Source: Flavobacteriales bacterium (GTDB lineage: Bacteria > Bacteroidota > Bacteroidia > Flavobacteriales_F > PHOS-HE28). Taken from it: a DNA stretch of 64,000 bases. The stretch lies in NCBI GenBank assembly GCA_023957375.1, contig JAMLHB010000001.1, positions 1,872,662-1,936,661 on the forward strand, read 5' to 3'. The notes under the pieces are model-generated. The model worked only from the letters and a program-made list of their open reading frames with translations. It did not search any database and was not told the DNA's origin. Position 1 is the stretch's first letter. Each line of letters starts with the position of its first letter. Position numbers and translations under genes: made by a program. Shown here piece by piece: positions 10,478 through 18,009 of this stretch.

Positions 10478-10520
10478 CCCGTCAACTTTTTTCAGGACGA
10501 GTCATGGTGATTAACTCCGA

Positions 10521-10657
10521 CAACCTACGACCTACGAACTGTTGCGGGTTGGAGGGTTGGAGGGTTGACGAGTTGCGGTTTTGTCCCTTTGGCGAATTGT
10601 TCCTTTGGCAAATTGACGACTTGGCGACTTGGCAAATTGCCCCTTTGGCAAATTGTC
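10521..10657. repeat. Degenerate short-period intergenic repeats
   Basis: The stretch between the IS end and the GGGP synthase gene consists of short imperfect repeats: CCTACGAC/CCTACGAAC, then GGTTGGAGGGTTGGAGGGTT, then several copies of a unit like CCTTTGGCAAATTG. I see no coding frame in it. Similar CCTACGAAC-type words occur at 7.55-7.69 kb and 35.65-35.69 kb, so it belongs to a dispersed intergenic repeat class of this genome. Confidence 0.6.
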
Positions 10658-10671
10658 CATCCGCTGGGAAT

Positions 10672-10679
10672 TAAGTTCG
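10672..10679 (+). promoter_or_regulatory. -7 box of the GGGP synthase gene
   Basis: TAAGTTCG fits the TAnnTTCG variant of the -7 box and ends 4 nt before the ATG at 10684, so the transcript would be essentially leaderless. Confidence 0.4.
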
Positions 10680-10683
10680 CCCC

Positions 10684-11421
10684 ATGAGCGTGCTGGCACT
10701 GTTGGAGGCGGCCAAGGCGGAAGGACGCAAGCTGCTTGCCGTACTGATCGATCCCGATTTCGGGCAGGACGAGGCCGTGCTGGAACGCACCGTGCAGAAC
10801 GCCTGCATGGCCAAAGCCGACCTGATCTTCGTGGGCGGGAGCCTGCTCACCTCGGCCAGCTTCAACCGCTGTGTGCAATTGGTGAAGCAGTGGAGCGACC
10901 GCCCCGTGGTGCTTTTTCCCGGTAGCCCCGCCCAGCTTAGCGAGCACGCCGATGCGCTGCTCTTCCTCTCGCTGATCAGCGGCCGTAACCCGGAGCTGCT
11001 CATTGGCCACCATGTGAACGCCGCGCCCACCGTGCGGGCCATGGGCCTGGAAGCCATCCCCACGGGCTACCTGTTGGTGGACGGCGGCAAGCCCACCACG
11101 GTGAGCTACGTGAGCCAAACCTTGCCCATTCCGCACGACAAGCCCGGCATTGCCGCCGCTACGGCGCTGGCGGGCGAATTACTTGGCCTGCGCACCATTT
11201 ACATGGACACCGGCAGCGGGGCGCAGCGCACGGTTTCGCCGGAGATGATCGCTGCCGTGCGCACCAATGTGTCCCTGCCGATCATCGTGGGCGGCGGCAT
11301 CCGCGATGCGGCCACGGCCCGCGCGTTATGCCAAGCCGGTGCCGATGTGCTGGTGGTGGGCACGGCCTTCGAGGAAGACCCCGAGCGGATCTTTGCGATG
11401 AGCGGGGCGGTACACGGGTGA
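10684..11421 (+). CDS. Geranylgeranylglyceryl phosphate synthase family (PcrB-like)
   Basis: A TIM-barrel prenyltransferase that couples glycerol-1-phosphate with a polyprenyl diphosphate to form an ether bond. 245 residues. Recognisable motifs are LLAVLIDPDF at the N-terminus, DLIFVGGSLLT, VVLFPGSPAQLS, the long GYLLVDGGKPTTVSYVSQT segment, YMDTGSGA and the phosphate-binding end PIIVGGGIRDAATA with ADVLVVGTAFEED. The family occurs in archaea (lipid synthesis), in Firmicutes (PcrB) and widely in Bacteroidota, where its biological product is not well established. It ends 14 bp from the convergent monooxygenase gene. Prenyl-chain length cannot be decided by eye. Confidence 0.92.
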   Translation: MSVLALLEAAKAEGRKLLAVLIDPDFGQDEAVLERTVQNACMAKADLIFVGGSLLTSASFNRCVQLVKQWSDRPVVLFPGSPAQLSEHADALLFLSLISGRNPELLIGHHVNAAPTVRAMGLEAIPTGYLLVDGGKPTTVSYVSQTLPIPHDKPGIAAATALAGELLGLRTIYMDTGSGAQRTVSPEMIAAVRTNVSLPIIVGGGIRDAATARALCQAGADVLVVGTAFEEDPERIFAMSGAVHG

Positions 11422-11435
11422 AGGACCTTGAGTCC

Positions 11436-12440
11436 TTACGCCAGCTGTCCTTGGAGTCGCTCCCGCACTTCCGCCGTGATACGGATCGAATTCAACCGCG
11501 CTTGTGGATTAAAGAAGTGCCCGCTGATCATCAGCTCGTCCGGCTGGTGTTGCCGCACGAATTCCCGCAGACCTTGTTCCACCGTGGCGGCATTGCCCAC
11601 GAAGGAGCGGGACAGCTTCTCCCCCACCCACCGCTTCTCCTGCGGTGTCCAATAGTCGTCGATGTTGTCGATGGGCGGCTGCACCAGCCCGCGCTGGTCG
11701 CGCAGCATGTTCACAAAGGCGATCTGCATGGAGGTGAACAAGCGCCGGGCCTCGGCATCGCTGTCCGCGGCGAACACGTTCACGGTGAGCATCACGTACG
11801 GCTTGTCCAACTGCCTGCTGGGCGTGAAGCGTTCGCGGTACAGGGCGCTGGCCTGCTCCATCAGTTCCGGCGCGAAGTGCGAAGCAAAGGCGAACGGCAG
11901 GCCGAGCATGGCGGCGAGCTGCGCGCTGAAGAGGCTGGAACCGGGCAGCCAGATCGGCACGTCCTGGCCTTCGCCGGGCACCGCCTTCAGTTGTTGTCCC
12001 GGTTCAGCGGGTTGAAAGAAGTACTGCAATTCCTGTACATCCTGCGGGAATTGTTCCGCGCTGGCGTTGAGGTCGCGGCGCAGGGCGCGGGCGGTGAGCT
12101 GGTCGGTGCCCGGCGCGCGGCCCAAGCCCAGGTCGATGCGGCCGGGGTGCATGGCGTTTAAGGTGCCGAACTGTTCGGCGATCACCAAGGGCGCATGGTT
12201 GGGCAGCATCACGCCGCCCGCACCCACGCGGATGGACCGCGTGGCGCTGGCCACATGGCCGATCACCACCGCCGTGGCCGCACTGGCGATGCCCGCCATG
12301 CCGTGGTGCTCCGCGAACCAGATCCGGTTGTAGCCCAAGCGCTCCGCTTCCTGCGCCAGTTCAACGGAATTGCGGAAGGAATCCGTGGCGGTGCTGCCTT
12401 GGGCGATCGGGGCAAGATCGAGGATGGAGAAAGGGATCAT
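11436..12440 (-). CDS. Luciferase-like (LLM class) flavin-dependent monooxygenase
   Basis: 334 residues with a bacterial-luciferase TIM-barrel fold: [15 protein letters not shown] at the start, [47 protein letters not shown], and the later [13 protein letters not shown] segment. This pattern is that of the widespread single-component LLM subfamily (YhbW/MsnO8-like). The substrate is unknown. Such proteins use reduced FMN delivered by a separate reductase, none of which is nearby. It runs convergently to the GGGP synthase gene and divergently from the DGQHR gene, with 130 bp to the latter. Confidence 0.92.
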   Translation of the reverse strand: MIPFSILDLAPIAQGSTATDSFRNSVELAQEAERLGYNRIWFAEHHGMAGIASAATAVVIGHVASATRSIRVGAGGVMLPNHAPLVIAEQFGTLNAMHPGRIDLGLGRAPGTDQLTARALRRDLNASAEQFPQDVQELQYFFQPAEPGQQLKAVPGEGQDVPIWLPGSSLFSAQLAAMLGLPFAFASHFAPELMEQASALYRERFTPSRQLDKPYVMLTVNVFAADSDAEARRLFTSMQIAFVNMLRDQRGLVQPPIDNIDDYWTPQEKRWVGEKLSRSFVGNAATVEQGLREFVRQHQPDELMISGHFFNPQARLNSIRITAEVRERLQGQLA

Positions 12441-12558
12441 GGTGCCCGCCTTGCAAGAAGCATGCGGCGCGAACAGACCGGACGAAGTGGCATGGCCCTC
12501 TTACAGGCCGTTTTTCTTCGGCTTCGGGGGATCCTGTACGTCCGTGCATTCCTCCATA

Positions 12559-12566
12559 TACCTTCG
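12559..12566 (+). promoter_or_regulatory. -7 box of the DGQHR gene
   Basis: TACCTTCG (TAnnTTCG) ends 4 nt before the ATG at 12571, implying a leaderless or nearly leaderless transcript. Confidence 0.5.
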
Positions 12567-12570
12567 TTCC

Positions 12571-13674
12571 ATGATCGCCACCCGCATTCCCCAAAAGGAC
12601 GCCCGGTTCTACTTCGTGAGCTACCCGTGTGAAGATGTGCTGCGCCGCGTCCGCTTCATCAGCCGCTTCTACGCCGAGGGCGAAGCGCCCATCGCCGCCG
12701 CTGAGATCAACAAGCAGGATGAGGTGGCGGGCTTCATCCAGCAGATCGAGCGCAAGGACGATGCCTTCCAGCGGTCCATGTCGCAAGCGAAGATCAAGGC
12801 CATCCGCAACTTCTACGAGACGGCCGTCACGCAGCCGCCCATCCCCGGCACGGTGCTGCTGTTCACGTCGGAAACGCTGGACTTCTCTCCCATGGGCCAG
12901 TTCCAGAACGTGGGCGACCTGCGGGAGCCGCGCGAGAAATACCTGATCATCGACGGGCAGCACCGCTTGGCCGCGCTGGAGTTCTACCTGCGCTCGCACC
13001 CGGAGGAAGCCAAGAGCATCCACGTGCCGTGCATCATCTTCGACGGGCAGAGCGAGGACTTCGCGGCGGAAATGTTCGTGATCATCAACAGCACGCCCAC
13101 GCGCATCAACAAGAGCCACCTGATCGACCTGTATGAACGGGTGAGCTGGGAGAAGCCGGACAAGCGCCTCGCGGCGAAGGTGCTGGAACGCTTGTACAAC
13201 GAGAGCGACAGCCCGCTGCGCTACCGCATCAACCGCCTAGGCAACCGCAGCAAGCAGGACAAGTGGATCATGCAGGCGGAGCTGTTCAACGAGGTGCATC
13301 GCTGGATCCTGAAAAGCTGGAACACCAAGGACCCTGAGCGCATCACCGATGCCGCCGTGGAACGCCGCTACCGCGTGCTGCAGGAATTTCTACGGGCCGC
13401 CCGCAGCGCCTGGGGCGATGCCTGGGGCGATCCAAAGTACAACGTGACCAAGCCGGTGACGCTGAAGGCGATGATCCGCGTGTGCGCCGACCTCAACGCA
13501 AAGGACCCCGATCCCGATGGCCGCGAACGCCGCTGGACACAGCGCTTAGCACCGTGGGGCCAACTGGTGCGTGAGTTCCGCGACGAGGGCTTCTACGAAC
13601 GCTTCGCCGCCAAGGGACAGGTGGAGCGCGTGGGCAAGGTGCACAAGTACCTGGCGGCGGCGGTGAAGTTGTGA
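12571..13674 (+). CDS. DGQHR-domain protein (DndB-like), stand-alone
   Basis: 367 residues from the ATG directly after a -7 box; upstream in-frame ATGs lie under the divergent gene. The signature IIDGQHRLAALEFYL (DGQHR at residues 128-132) and the later FVIINSTPTRINKSHLIDLYE place it in the DGQHR family. That family includes DndB, the transcriptional regulator of DNA phosphorothioation, and DpdB of the 7-deazaguanine DNA system. None of the other dnd, dpd or ssp genes is in the window, so its role here is open. The neighbours are a toxin-antitoxin pair, a context compatible with a small defence or accessory island. There is no signal peptide or membrane segment. Confidence 0.88.
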   Translation: MIATRIPQKDARFYFVSYPCEDVLRRVRFISRFYAEGEAPIAAAEINKQDEVAGFIQQIERKDDAFQRSMSQAKIKAIRNFYETAVTQPPIPGTVLLFTSETLDFSPMGQFQNVGDLREPREKYLIIDGQHRLAALEFYLRSHPEEAKSIHVPCIIFDGQSEDFAAEMFVIINSTPTRINKSHLIDLYERVSWEKPDKRLAAKVLERLYNESDSPLRYRINRLGNRSKQDKWIMQAELFNEVHRWILKSWNTKDPERITDAAVERRYRVLQEFLRAARSAWGDAWGDPKYNVTKPVTLKAMIRVCADLNAKDPDPDGRERRWTQRLAPWGQLVREFRDEGFYERFAAKGQVERVGKVHKYLAAAVKL

Positions 13675-13722
13675 AACGGGATCGCTTCCATTCTTCTCTG
13701 ACAGAATCCAACTTGTGCTCAA

Positions 13723-13980
13723 CTACCTGTACACGTCTTTCCGGTCACCAACGCTCTCCACGCGAACGATCCGCAGTACATCCTGCACCGTGTACAGAAT
13801 GCGGTAAGGCCCGAGCCGGATGCGCCATGCATCCTTACTACCCTTCAACTTCTTGGAACCGCTTGACCGGGGATCTTCGCCCAACAGTTTGATCACCCTG
13901 AAAACTTTGGTCCTGTACGGTTCGGGGAGCCGCCAAAGTTCGCGGTCCGCACTCCGTGCCAACTCAACGCGGTAGCTCAC
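13723..13980 (-). CDS. RelE/ParE-family toxin
   Basis: An 85-residue basic protein starting with GTG at 13980, which overlaps the antitoxin stop codon (GTGA). RVELARSADRELWRLPEPYR, the segment SGSKKLKGSKDAWRIRLGPYRILYTV and the ending VESVGDRKDVYR are characteristic of the RelE/ParE fold. The conserved Arg pair (WRIRLGPYR) and the C-terminal R-x-x-x-Y are present, consistent with an active ribosome-dependent mRNA endonuclease. The upstream gene is the cognate antitoxin. Confidence 0.9.
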   Translation of the reverse strand: MSYRVELARSADRELWRLPEPYRTKVFRVIKLLGEDPRSSGSKKLKGSKDAWRIRLGPYRILYTVQDVLRIVRVESVGDRKDVYR

Positions 13981-14180
13981 TTGGCCTTCGCTTTGATCAA
14001 CCTCTTTTCAAAGTCCTCCAAGGGCACCGAAGGTTCATCCCTTCTGGAGTCGACCAGGATGGCGTCCAAGAAATCTTCCACGGCTTCCCTGTCCTTTTTG
14101 ATCAGGTCAAGGTCGATCTGGACAAAACGTTTCTTGCTCGTTTCATCCTGCAGGATGGTTATACCTTTCATTGCGTGCAT
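13977..14180 (-). CDS. Antitoxin of the RelE-type pair
   Basis: 67 residues from the ATG at 14180 (a second ATG lies three codons later). It contains QDETSKKRFVQIDLDLI and EAVEDFLDAILVDSRRDEP, an acidic middle and a basic tail (FEKRLIKAKAK). This fits the small antitoxins encoded immediately upstream of RelE toxins in Bacteroidota. The 3' end overlaps the toxin start by 3 nt, indicating translational coupling. An exact -7 box precedes the start by 5 nt. I cannot name the DNA-binding fold with confidence. Confidence 0.82.
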   Translation of the reverse strand: MHAMKGITILQDETSKKRFVQIDLDLIKKDREAVEDFLDAILVDSRRDEPSVPLEDFEKRLIKAKAK

Positions 14181-14185
14181 ATGAC

Positions 14186-14193
14186 CAAAGGTA
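14186..14193 (-). promoter_or_regulatory. -7 box of the toxin-antitoxin operon
   Basis: Minus-strand TACCTTTG, ending 5 nt before the antitoxin ATG, so the message would be leaderless. Confidence 0.5.
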
Positions 14194-14206
14194 ACCCTTT
14201 GCCGCC

Positions 14207-16624
14207 TCAAAACCGCACGCTCACCCCGCCCAGCACATTGATCGGTGCCTGCGGAAAGAGTCCCACTTGTTCCTGCCTCCGCCCCTCGCTGATGTAGCTG
14301 TAGCTCCAGCCATTGCTCTCGTACAGTTCGCTGAAGAGGTTGCGCACGGTGAGGTTGAAGTCCACGCTCTTCGTGCCTTTCAGGCTGAACAGGGAAACGT
14401 TGGCGCGCAGGTCGTTCACTACGTAGGCATCCAGCATGCGGTCGGTGCTGCTGCTGTTGTCCAAGTATTGTTGGCCCACGTACTTGGTGATGAAGCTGAG
14501 GTCGGCCTGGCCTTTCTTCGGCTTGCTCCACACGCGTAGGCTGAGCTGGCTGGCCGCGATGATGTTCGGTGAAAAAGCAAGATCGCTGGTGCCGTGGTGG
14601 ACCGCCACCTGGCCGCCATTGTCCCAATCGTCCACGTACTCGGTGAAGTCGATAACCTTGTTGTTGCTGAAGGTGGCGTTGGCCTTCCACTGCAGGCGTT
14701 TGGTGAGCTGCGCGGCGAACATCAGTTCCACGCCGGCGCGGTAGCTGCGCGGCACGTTGGTGCGCAGGGCGGCGCCCACGTCGTTCAATTCACCGGTGAG
14801 CACCAGTTGGTCCGCGTAATCCATGTAGTAGCCGTTGATGCCCGCGTTCCAACGGCCCGTGCGGTATTCGTAGCCCAGTTCGTAGTCGAACAGACGTTCC
14901 GCGGTGGGGCGGCTGGCGGGCGTGGTCTCCTCCAGGTCGTCCCGGTTGGGTTCGCGGTTGGCCACGGCGAAGGAGGCGTAGGCCTTGCCGCCTTGATGCA
15001 CGCGCCAAAGCACACCCGCTTTGGGGTTGAAGAAGTTCCACGCGAGGTCCTGCGTCACATTGTCCAGGTGGTTGTTGAAGCCGAGGAAGCTGTAGGTGAC
15101 GTTGCGGACTTGCAGATCGCCGTAGAGGTCGATCTTAGGGTTGATCGCGTAGGTGAGCTTGGCGAAGGCGTTGGCGTCGGTCTTGCGCGCATCGTTGTCG
15201 TAGTAGCGTTGGCGGATGTCCGTGTTGCCGGCATAGCGCGCCCAGGTCACTTCTCCGTAATGCGCTCCGCGATAGTCGCTGTAGCAGCCGCCGAGCACCA
15301 GCTTGTGCGCGCCCAGCTTGAGGTCCGCGCTGGCGTTCACGCCGGTGAGGTGGTTGTCCAACCATTTGCGGCGGATGATGTCCGTGGTGGTAACGGTATC
15401 GCCGTTGATCACCGCCGGGCTGATGCCATAGTCGGCCATGTCCTCATCCGGCTTCCACTGCTCATAATAGCCGGCGCCGCTCACGCGGAACAGCGTGAGA
15501 TTGAGCACCGCATCCTTCCCTAGCTTCTGGTCAAAGAGCAGTTGGTAGTGCGTTTGGTCGTAATTGTCCACTTGGTTGTCATAGGTGAAGCCGTTGTAGG
15601 TGCGGTTGGTGTCGACCACCTCGCGCGGCACGCCGTCCCAGGCCTGGTAGGTGGTCTCCTTTCCGCGGAAGGTGATGAAGCGGAGCGAGCGCGTGTTGCC
15701 GATCCATGCGCCTTGCAGAAAATAACTCTTCAGGTTGGCGGTGGCCCGGTCGATGTAGCCGTCGCTGGTGATGGAGGAGAGGCGCATGTCGAGGCTGAAG
15801 CGTTCGTTGATCAATCCCGTGCCTGCGCTGATGGAGTAGCGCTGCGTGTTGTAGGAACCGCCACCGGCTTCGATCAGGCCCCAAGGGTCGGGCTTCACGG
15901 CGGTGGTGCGCAGGTTCACACTGGCGCCGAAAGCACCAGGGCCGTTGGTGCTGGTGCCCACGCCGCGTTGCACCTCGATGTCCTCCGCGCTGGCGGCGAG
16001 GTCGGGCAGGTTCACCAGGAAGGCGCCCTGGCTCTCTGCATCGTTGAAGGGCACGCCGTTGAGGGTGATGTTGGTGCGGGTGGCATCGCTGCCGCGGATG
16101 CGCAGGTTGGTGTAGCCGATGCTGGTGCCCGCATCGCTGCCGGCCACCACGCTGGGGAGCATGTCCAAGAGATAAGGCAGGTCAACGCCGGTGTTCTTTT
16201 CGGCGATCTCTTCAGCGGTGAGCGTGCTTTTGGCAAACGGCGCGCGGTCGCCTGCGCGCAGGGCGGTGACTTCGGCCGCGGCAAGCTCGGTGATGCTGCG
16301 TGCCAGCGTTAGCCGCACGGTATTCGCTCCTTCGGCCAAGTTGATAACCGTGTCCTTTGGCCAGAAGCCCACGGCGCTGATGCGCACGCGCAGGCTGCCG
16401 GTGAAAAGGCCCTTGGCGTGGAAGACGCCATGGGCATCCGTCGGTTCCAGGCGCCCTTGTTCACCGAGCAGCACGCTGGCGAAGGCCACGGGCGTGCCAT
16501 GGGTATCCTGTACCGTTCCGTTGAGCTTGGATTGGGCGGAGAGGGTGGTGGTGAGGAGGAAAGCCGCCAATGCAGGCACGAGCGTGGACGCTCGCGCTAG
16601 TTTGATGAGACCCTGCGGGAGCAT
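14207..16624 (-). CDS. TonB-dependent receptor, predicted thiamine uptake
   Basis: 805 residues from the ATG at 16624, which places a signal peptide (LARASTLVPALAAFLLTTTL) at the N-terminus. The frame runs another 180 codons upstream through the repeat array, but that part is repeat DNA. Domains: CarboxypepD_reg (LNGTVQDTHGTPVAFASVLL), plug (STLTAEEIAEKNTGVDLPYL, LRIRGSDATRTNITLNGVP) and a beta-barrel ending in GGVSVRF. A TPP riboswitch lies upstream on the same strand, and a PnuC-family transporter and a NadR-like kinase are close by. Thiamine-regulated outer-membrane receptors next to PnuC homologues are a known Bacteroidota pattern, so thiamine or a precursor is the likely substrate (inference). 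The first codons (MLPQGL) are encoded by the edge of the repeat array. Confidence 0.9.
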   Translation of the reverse strand: MLPQGLIKLARASTLVPALAAFLLTTTLSAQSKLNGTVQDTHGTPVAFASVLLGEQGRLEPTDAHGVFHAKGLFTGSLRVRISAVGFWPKDTVINLAEGANTVRLTLARSITELAAAEVTALRAGDRAPFAKSTLTAEEIAEKNTGVDLPYLLDMLPSVVAGSDAGTSIGYTNLRIRGSDATRTNITLNGVPFNDAESQGAFLVNLPDLAASAEDIEVQRGVGTSTNGPGAFGASVNLRTTAVKPDPWGLIEAGGGSYNTQRYSISAGTGLINERFSLDMRLSSITSDGYIDRATANLKSYFLQGAWIGNTRSLRFITFRGKETTYQAWDGVPREVVDTNRTYNGFTYDNQVDNYDQTHYQLLFDQKLGKDAVLNLTLFRVSGAGYYEQWKPDEDMADYGISPAVINGDTVTTTDIIRRKWLDNHLTGVNASADLKLGAHKLVLGGCYSDYRGAHYGEVTWARYAGNTDIRQRYYDNDARKTDANAFAKLTYAINPKIDLYGDLQVRNVTYSFLGFNNHLDNVTQDLAWNFFNPKAGVLWRVHQGGKAYASFAVANREPNRDDLEETTPASRPTAERLFDYELGYEYRTGRWNAGINGYYMDYADQLVLTGELNDVGAALRTNVPRSYRAGVELMFAAQLTKRLQWKANATFSNNKVIDFTEYVDDWDNGGQVAVHHGTSDLAFSPNIIAASQLSLRVWSKPKKGQADLSFITKYVGQQYLDNSSSTDRMLDAYVVNDLRANVSLFSLKGTKSVDFNLTVRNLFSELYESNGWSYSYISEGRRQEQVGLFPQAPINVLGGVSVRF

Positions 16625-17102
16625 CTGTAATTGCTCCCTCAGCGGTCTCCCGCAGGGGAGCCTGAGGTTCCGGGCATTCTGCAGCATCAAGGTCCGCTGC
16701 GCGAGACCTTGATGGAGCAAATACAAGCTCCCGCAGGGCCACACCAAGAGGCCCCTGCGGAAATCCAAGAACCGCAGGGTCCGGGGGCGAAGACCCTGCG
16801 GGAGCATCGGAAATTGCTCCCTCAGCGGTCTCCCGAAGGGGACCCTGAGGTTCCGGGCATTCTGCAGCATCAAGGTCCGCTGCGCGAGACCTTGATGGAG
16901 CAAATACAAGCTCCCGCAGGGTCTCTCGAAGAGGCCCCTGCGGAAATCCAAGAACCGCAGGGTCCCGGGGCGAAGACCCTGCGGGAGTTCCGGAAATTGC
17001 TCCCTCAGCGGTCTCCCGAAGGGGACCCTGAGGTTCCGGGCATTCTGCAGCATCAAGGTCCGCTGCGCGAGACCTTGATGGAGCATGTTCAAGAGACCGT
17101 GA
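16600..17102. repeat. Array of 183-bp hairpin-rich direct repeats in the riboswitch-receptor leader
   Basis: Nearly three copies of a unit with an exact 183-bp period: TTGCTCCCTC recurs at 16631, 16814 and 16997. In the middle copy four inverted repeats are visible: CCTCAG/CTGAGG (16820-16850, with inner GGTC/GACC); CATCAAGGTC/GACCTTGATG (16868-16897); CCGCAGGG/CCCTGCGG (16914-16943); and CCGCAGGGTC/GACCCTGCGG (16955-16984). The first copy carries several substitutions, while copies two and three are almost identical where they overlap. Because 183 is a multiple of three, both strands keep open frames across the array, but the stems explain the sequence better than coding does. A shorter copy sits at 17389-17423. 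Confidence 0.9.
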
Positions 17103-17164
17103 TGGGGCAATAATGATCGGTACATGTTCCTCCGTGTGTTGCGTCTGGCACGGAGGTGCATCGG

Positions 17165-17258
17165 AAGGCCGGTGCAGGTTCCCTTCGCAGCATTACCTGC
17201 GCAGGTTCATCGGGTATGATCTCAGCACCGCAACTAGGCGGGCACCCCAGTGGAAGAC
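17165..17258 (-). ncRNA. TPP riboswitch (THI element)
   Basis: On the minus strand the conserved blocks occur in the right order: CTGGGGTGCC (17250-17241), GCTGAGA (with CTGAGA at 17225-17220), ATACCC (17217-17212), GAACCTG (17208-17202), TAATGC (17195-17190) and GGGAAC (17183-17178). These are the pyrimidine- and pyrophosphate-binding parts of the thiamine pyrophosphate aptamer. A -7 box begins a few bases upstream, so the aptamer is at the very 5' end of the transcript. The next gene in the direction of transcription is the TonB receptor, about 540 nt away beyond the hairpin repeat array. No expression platform is obvious. Confidence 0.92.
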
Positions 17259-17262
17259 GGGG

Positions 17263-17270
17263 CGAAGGTA
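17263..17270 (-). promoter_or_regulatory. -7 box of the TPP-riboswitch transcript
   Basis: Minus-strand TACCTTCG (TAnnTTCG) lies just upstream of the aptamer and puts the transcription start near 17257. Confidence 0.55.
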
Positions 17271-17340
17271 GGGCCGATCGGAAGATCGTCTTCAACTGTT
17301 GCCTCCGTCGCTTCCTGGTGTTGCTCACATGGACTTGAAT

Positions 17341-17376
17341 GGACGGGATGGACGCGGTTTCGCGTCCATCCCGTCC
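17341..17376. repeat. Perfect 16-bp inverted repeat (dispersed hairpin)
   Basis: GGACGGGATGGACGCG and CGCGTCCATCCCGTCC pair perfectly around the loop GTTT. It lies downstream of the kinase stop on the minus strand and may act as a terminator, but no T-tract follows. Its core GATGGACGCG/CGCGTCCATC recurs in another hairpin at 34229-34265. Confidence 0.7.
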
Positions 17377-17388
17377 GAAAATCCCCCA

Positions 17389-17423
17389 GCTCCCTCAGCG
17401 GTCTCCCGAAGGGGACCCTGAGG
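17389..17423. repeat. Solo copy of hairpin A of the 183-bp repeat
   Basis: 35 bp identical to the start of copies two and three of the 16.6-17.1 kb array, including both arms CCTCAG and CTGAGG. It overlaps the 3' end of the kinase gene and supplies its last codons and stop codon. Confidence 0.75.
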
Positions 17424-17931
17424 ATTCCATGATCGCGTTCACGGCTTGCTTCAACCGCTCTTCCTCTTCACCGCTGATCACCGCGTACGGCTTTTTCAAT
17501 CGCTCCAGTGTTTGCCGGTACACCCCGAACAAGCGGTCACGGTCGTACGGGTTCTCGCGTTGTGGATCATACACCCATGGGATGTCCGGCGTACACAACA
17601 GCCACAGGTCATACGCGCGTTCTTCCGTTTGCTTCACGATCCACGGATCGCTCCGCCCGTACTTCTCCTCGCCCCAGATCCGGATGGTGATCAAGTCGGT
17701 GTCGCAGATCAGCAGCGAAGCATCCCGTTGTGCGGCATGGCGTTCCTCTTCCGTGCGCAGTTGCAGTTCCGCGATCTTCCGCAGGTCAGCTTCGCCATAC
17801 GGCCTTTCCAGTTGCTCCAAGTAGGGCCGCGCCATCTCCGGCACCCATGGCACGCCTAAGTGTTCCGCCAATTGCGCGGAGAGCACGGATTTGCCGCTGC
17901 ATTCGGGACCCGTGACCACTACCTTGCGCAT
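17395..17931 (-). CDS. NadR-like P-loop kinase (nicotinamide riboside or thiamine-related)
   Basis: 178 residues starting MRKVVVTGPECSGKS, with the Walker A P-loop at residues 8-15. VPEMARPYLEQL, the segment LLICDTDLITIRIWGEEKYG and the C-terminal region (WVYDPQRENPYDRDRLF) match the ribosylnicotinamide kinase domain of NadR as found alone in Bacteroidota. Those stand-alone proteins often accompany a PnuC transporter, and a PnuC homologue is encoded about 2 kb upstream on the same strand. The TPP riboswitch and receptor lie downstream, so phosphorylation of an imported vitamin is likely, but the exact substrate is not decided. The final residues (GSPSGDR) and the stop codon come from an inserted copy of the hairpin repeat, so the natural C-terminus may have been altered. 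Confidence 0.85.
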   Translation of the reverse strand: MRKVVVTGPECSGKSVLSAQLAEHLGVPWVPEMARPYLEQLERPYGEADLRKIAELQLRTEEERHAAQRDASLLICDTDLITIRIWGEEKYGRSDPWIVKQTEERAYDLWLLCTPDIPWVYDPQRENPYDRDRLFGVYRQTLERLKKPYAVISGEEEERLKQAVNAIMESSGSPSGDR

Positions 17932-17941
17932 GGCAGCAAAG

Positions 17942-17949
17942 TAACTTCG
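17942..17949 (+). promoter_or_regulatory. -7 box of the T9SS protein gene
   Basis: TAACTTCG fits TAnnTTCG and lies 61 nt upstream of the chosen ATG at 18010 (40 nt from the alternative at 17989). Confidence 0.4.
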
Positions 17950-18009
17950 TATCGGGGCAGCGATTTTCCGTCGGCCTGCGTCTTGTCCATGAAAGCAACC
18001 CAGCCTAAG

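Larger units (their letters stand above)
9093..10498 (+). mobile_element. Complete IS3-family insertion sequence
   Basis: About 1.4 kb bounded by imperfect terminal inverted repeats: left GTCCTGAAATAGGTTGAC (9093-9110) and right GTCAACTTTTTTCAGGAC (10481-10498), which match at 16 of 18 positions. It contains overlapping orfA and orfB in the order and relative frame typical of IS3, with a -1 frameshift heptamer. I see no convincing target-site duplication next to the repeats. The left side abuts a short TTGGTGAT-type repeat that also occurs as a longer tandem array at 27.2 kb. All expected parts are intact, so it could still be active. Confidence 0.9.

Noticed and set aside
16631..17113. 160-codon plus-strand frame with three peptide repeats (PQRSPEGDPEVPGILQHQ)
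   Set aside because: Opposite strand of the same repeat array; no promoter, no family, and composition explained by the hairpins.
16625..17161. N-terminal extension of the TonB receptor through the 183-bp repeats
   Set aside because: The frame is open only because the period is divisible by three; the region is hairpin repeat DNA preceded by the riboswitch, and a proper signal peptide begins at 16624.
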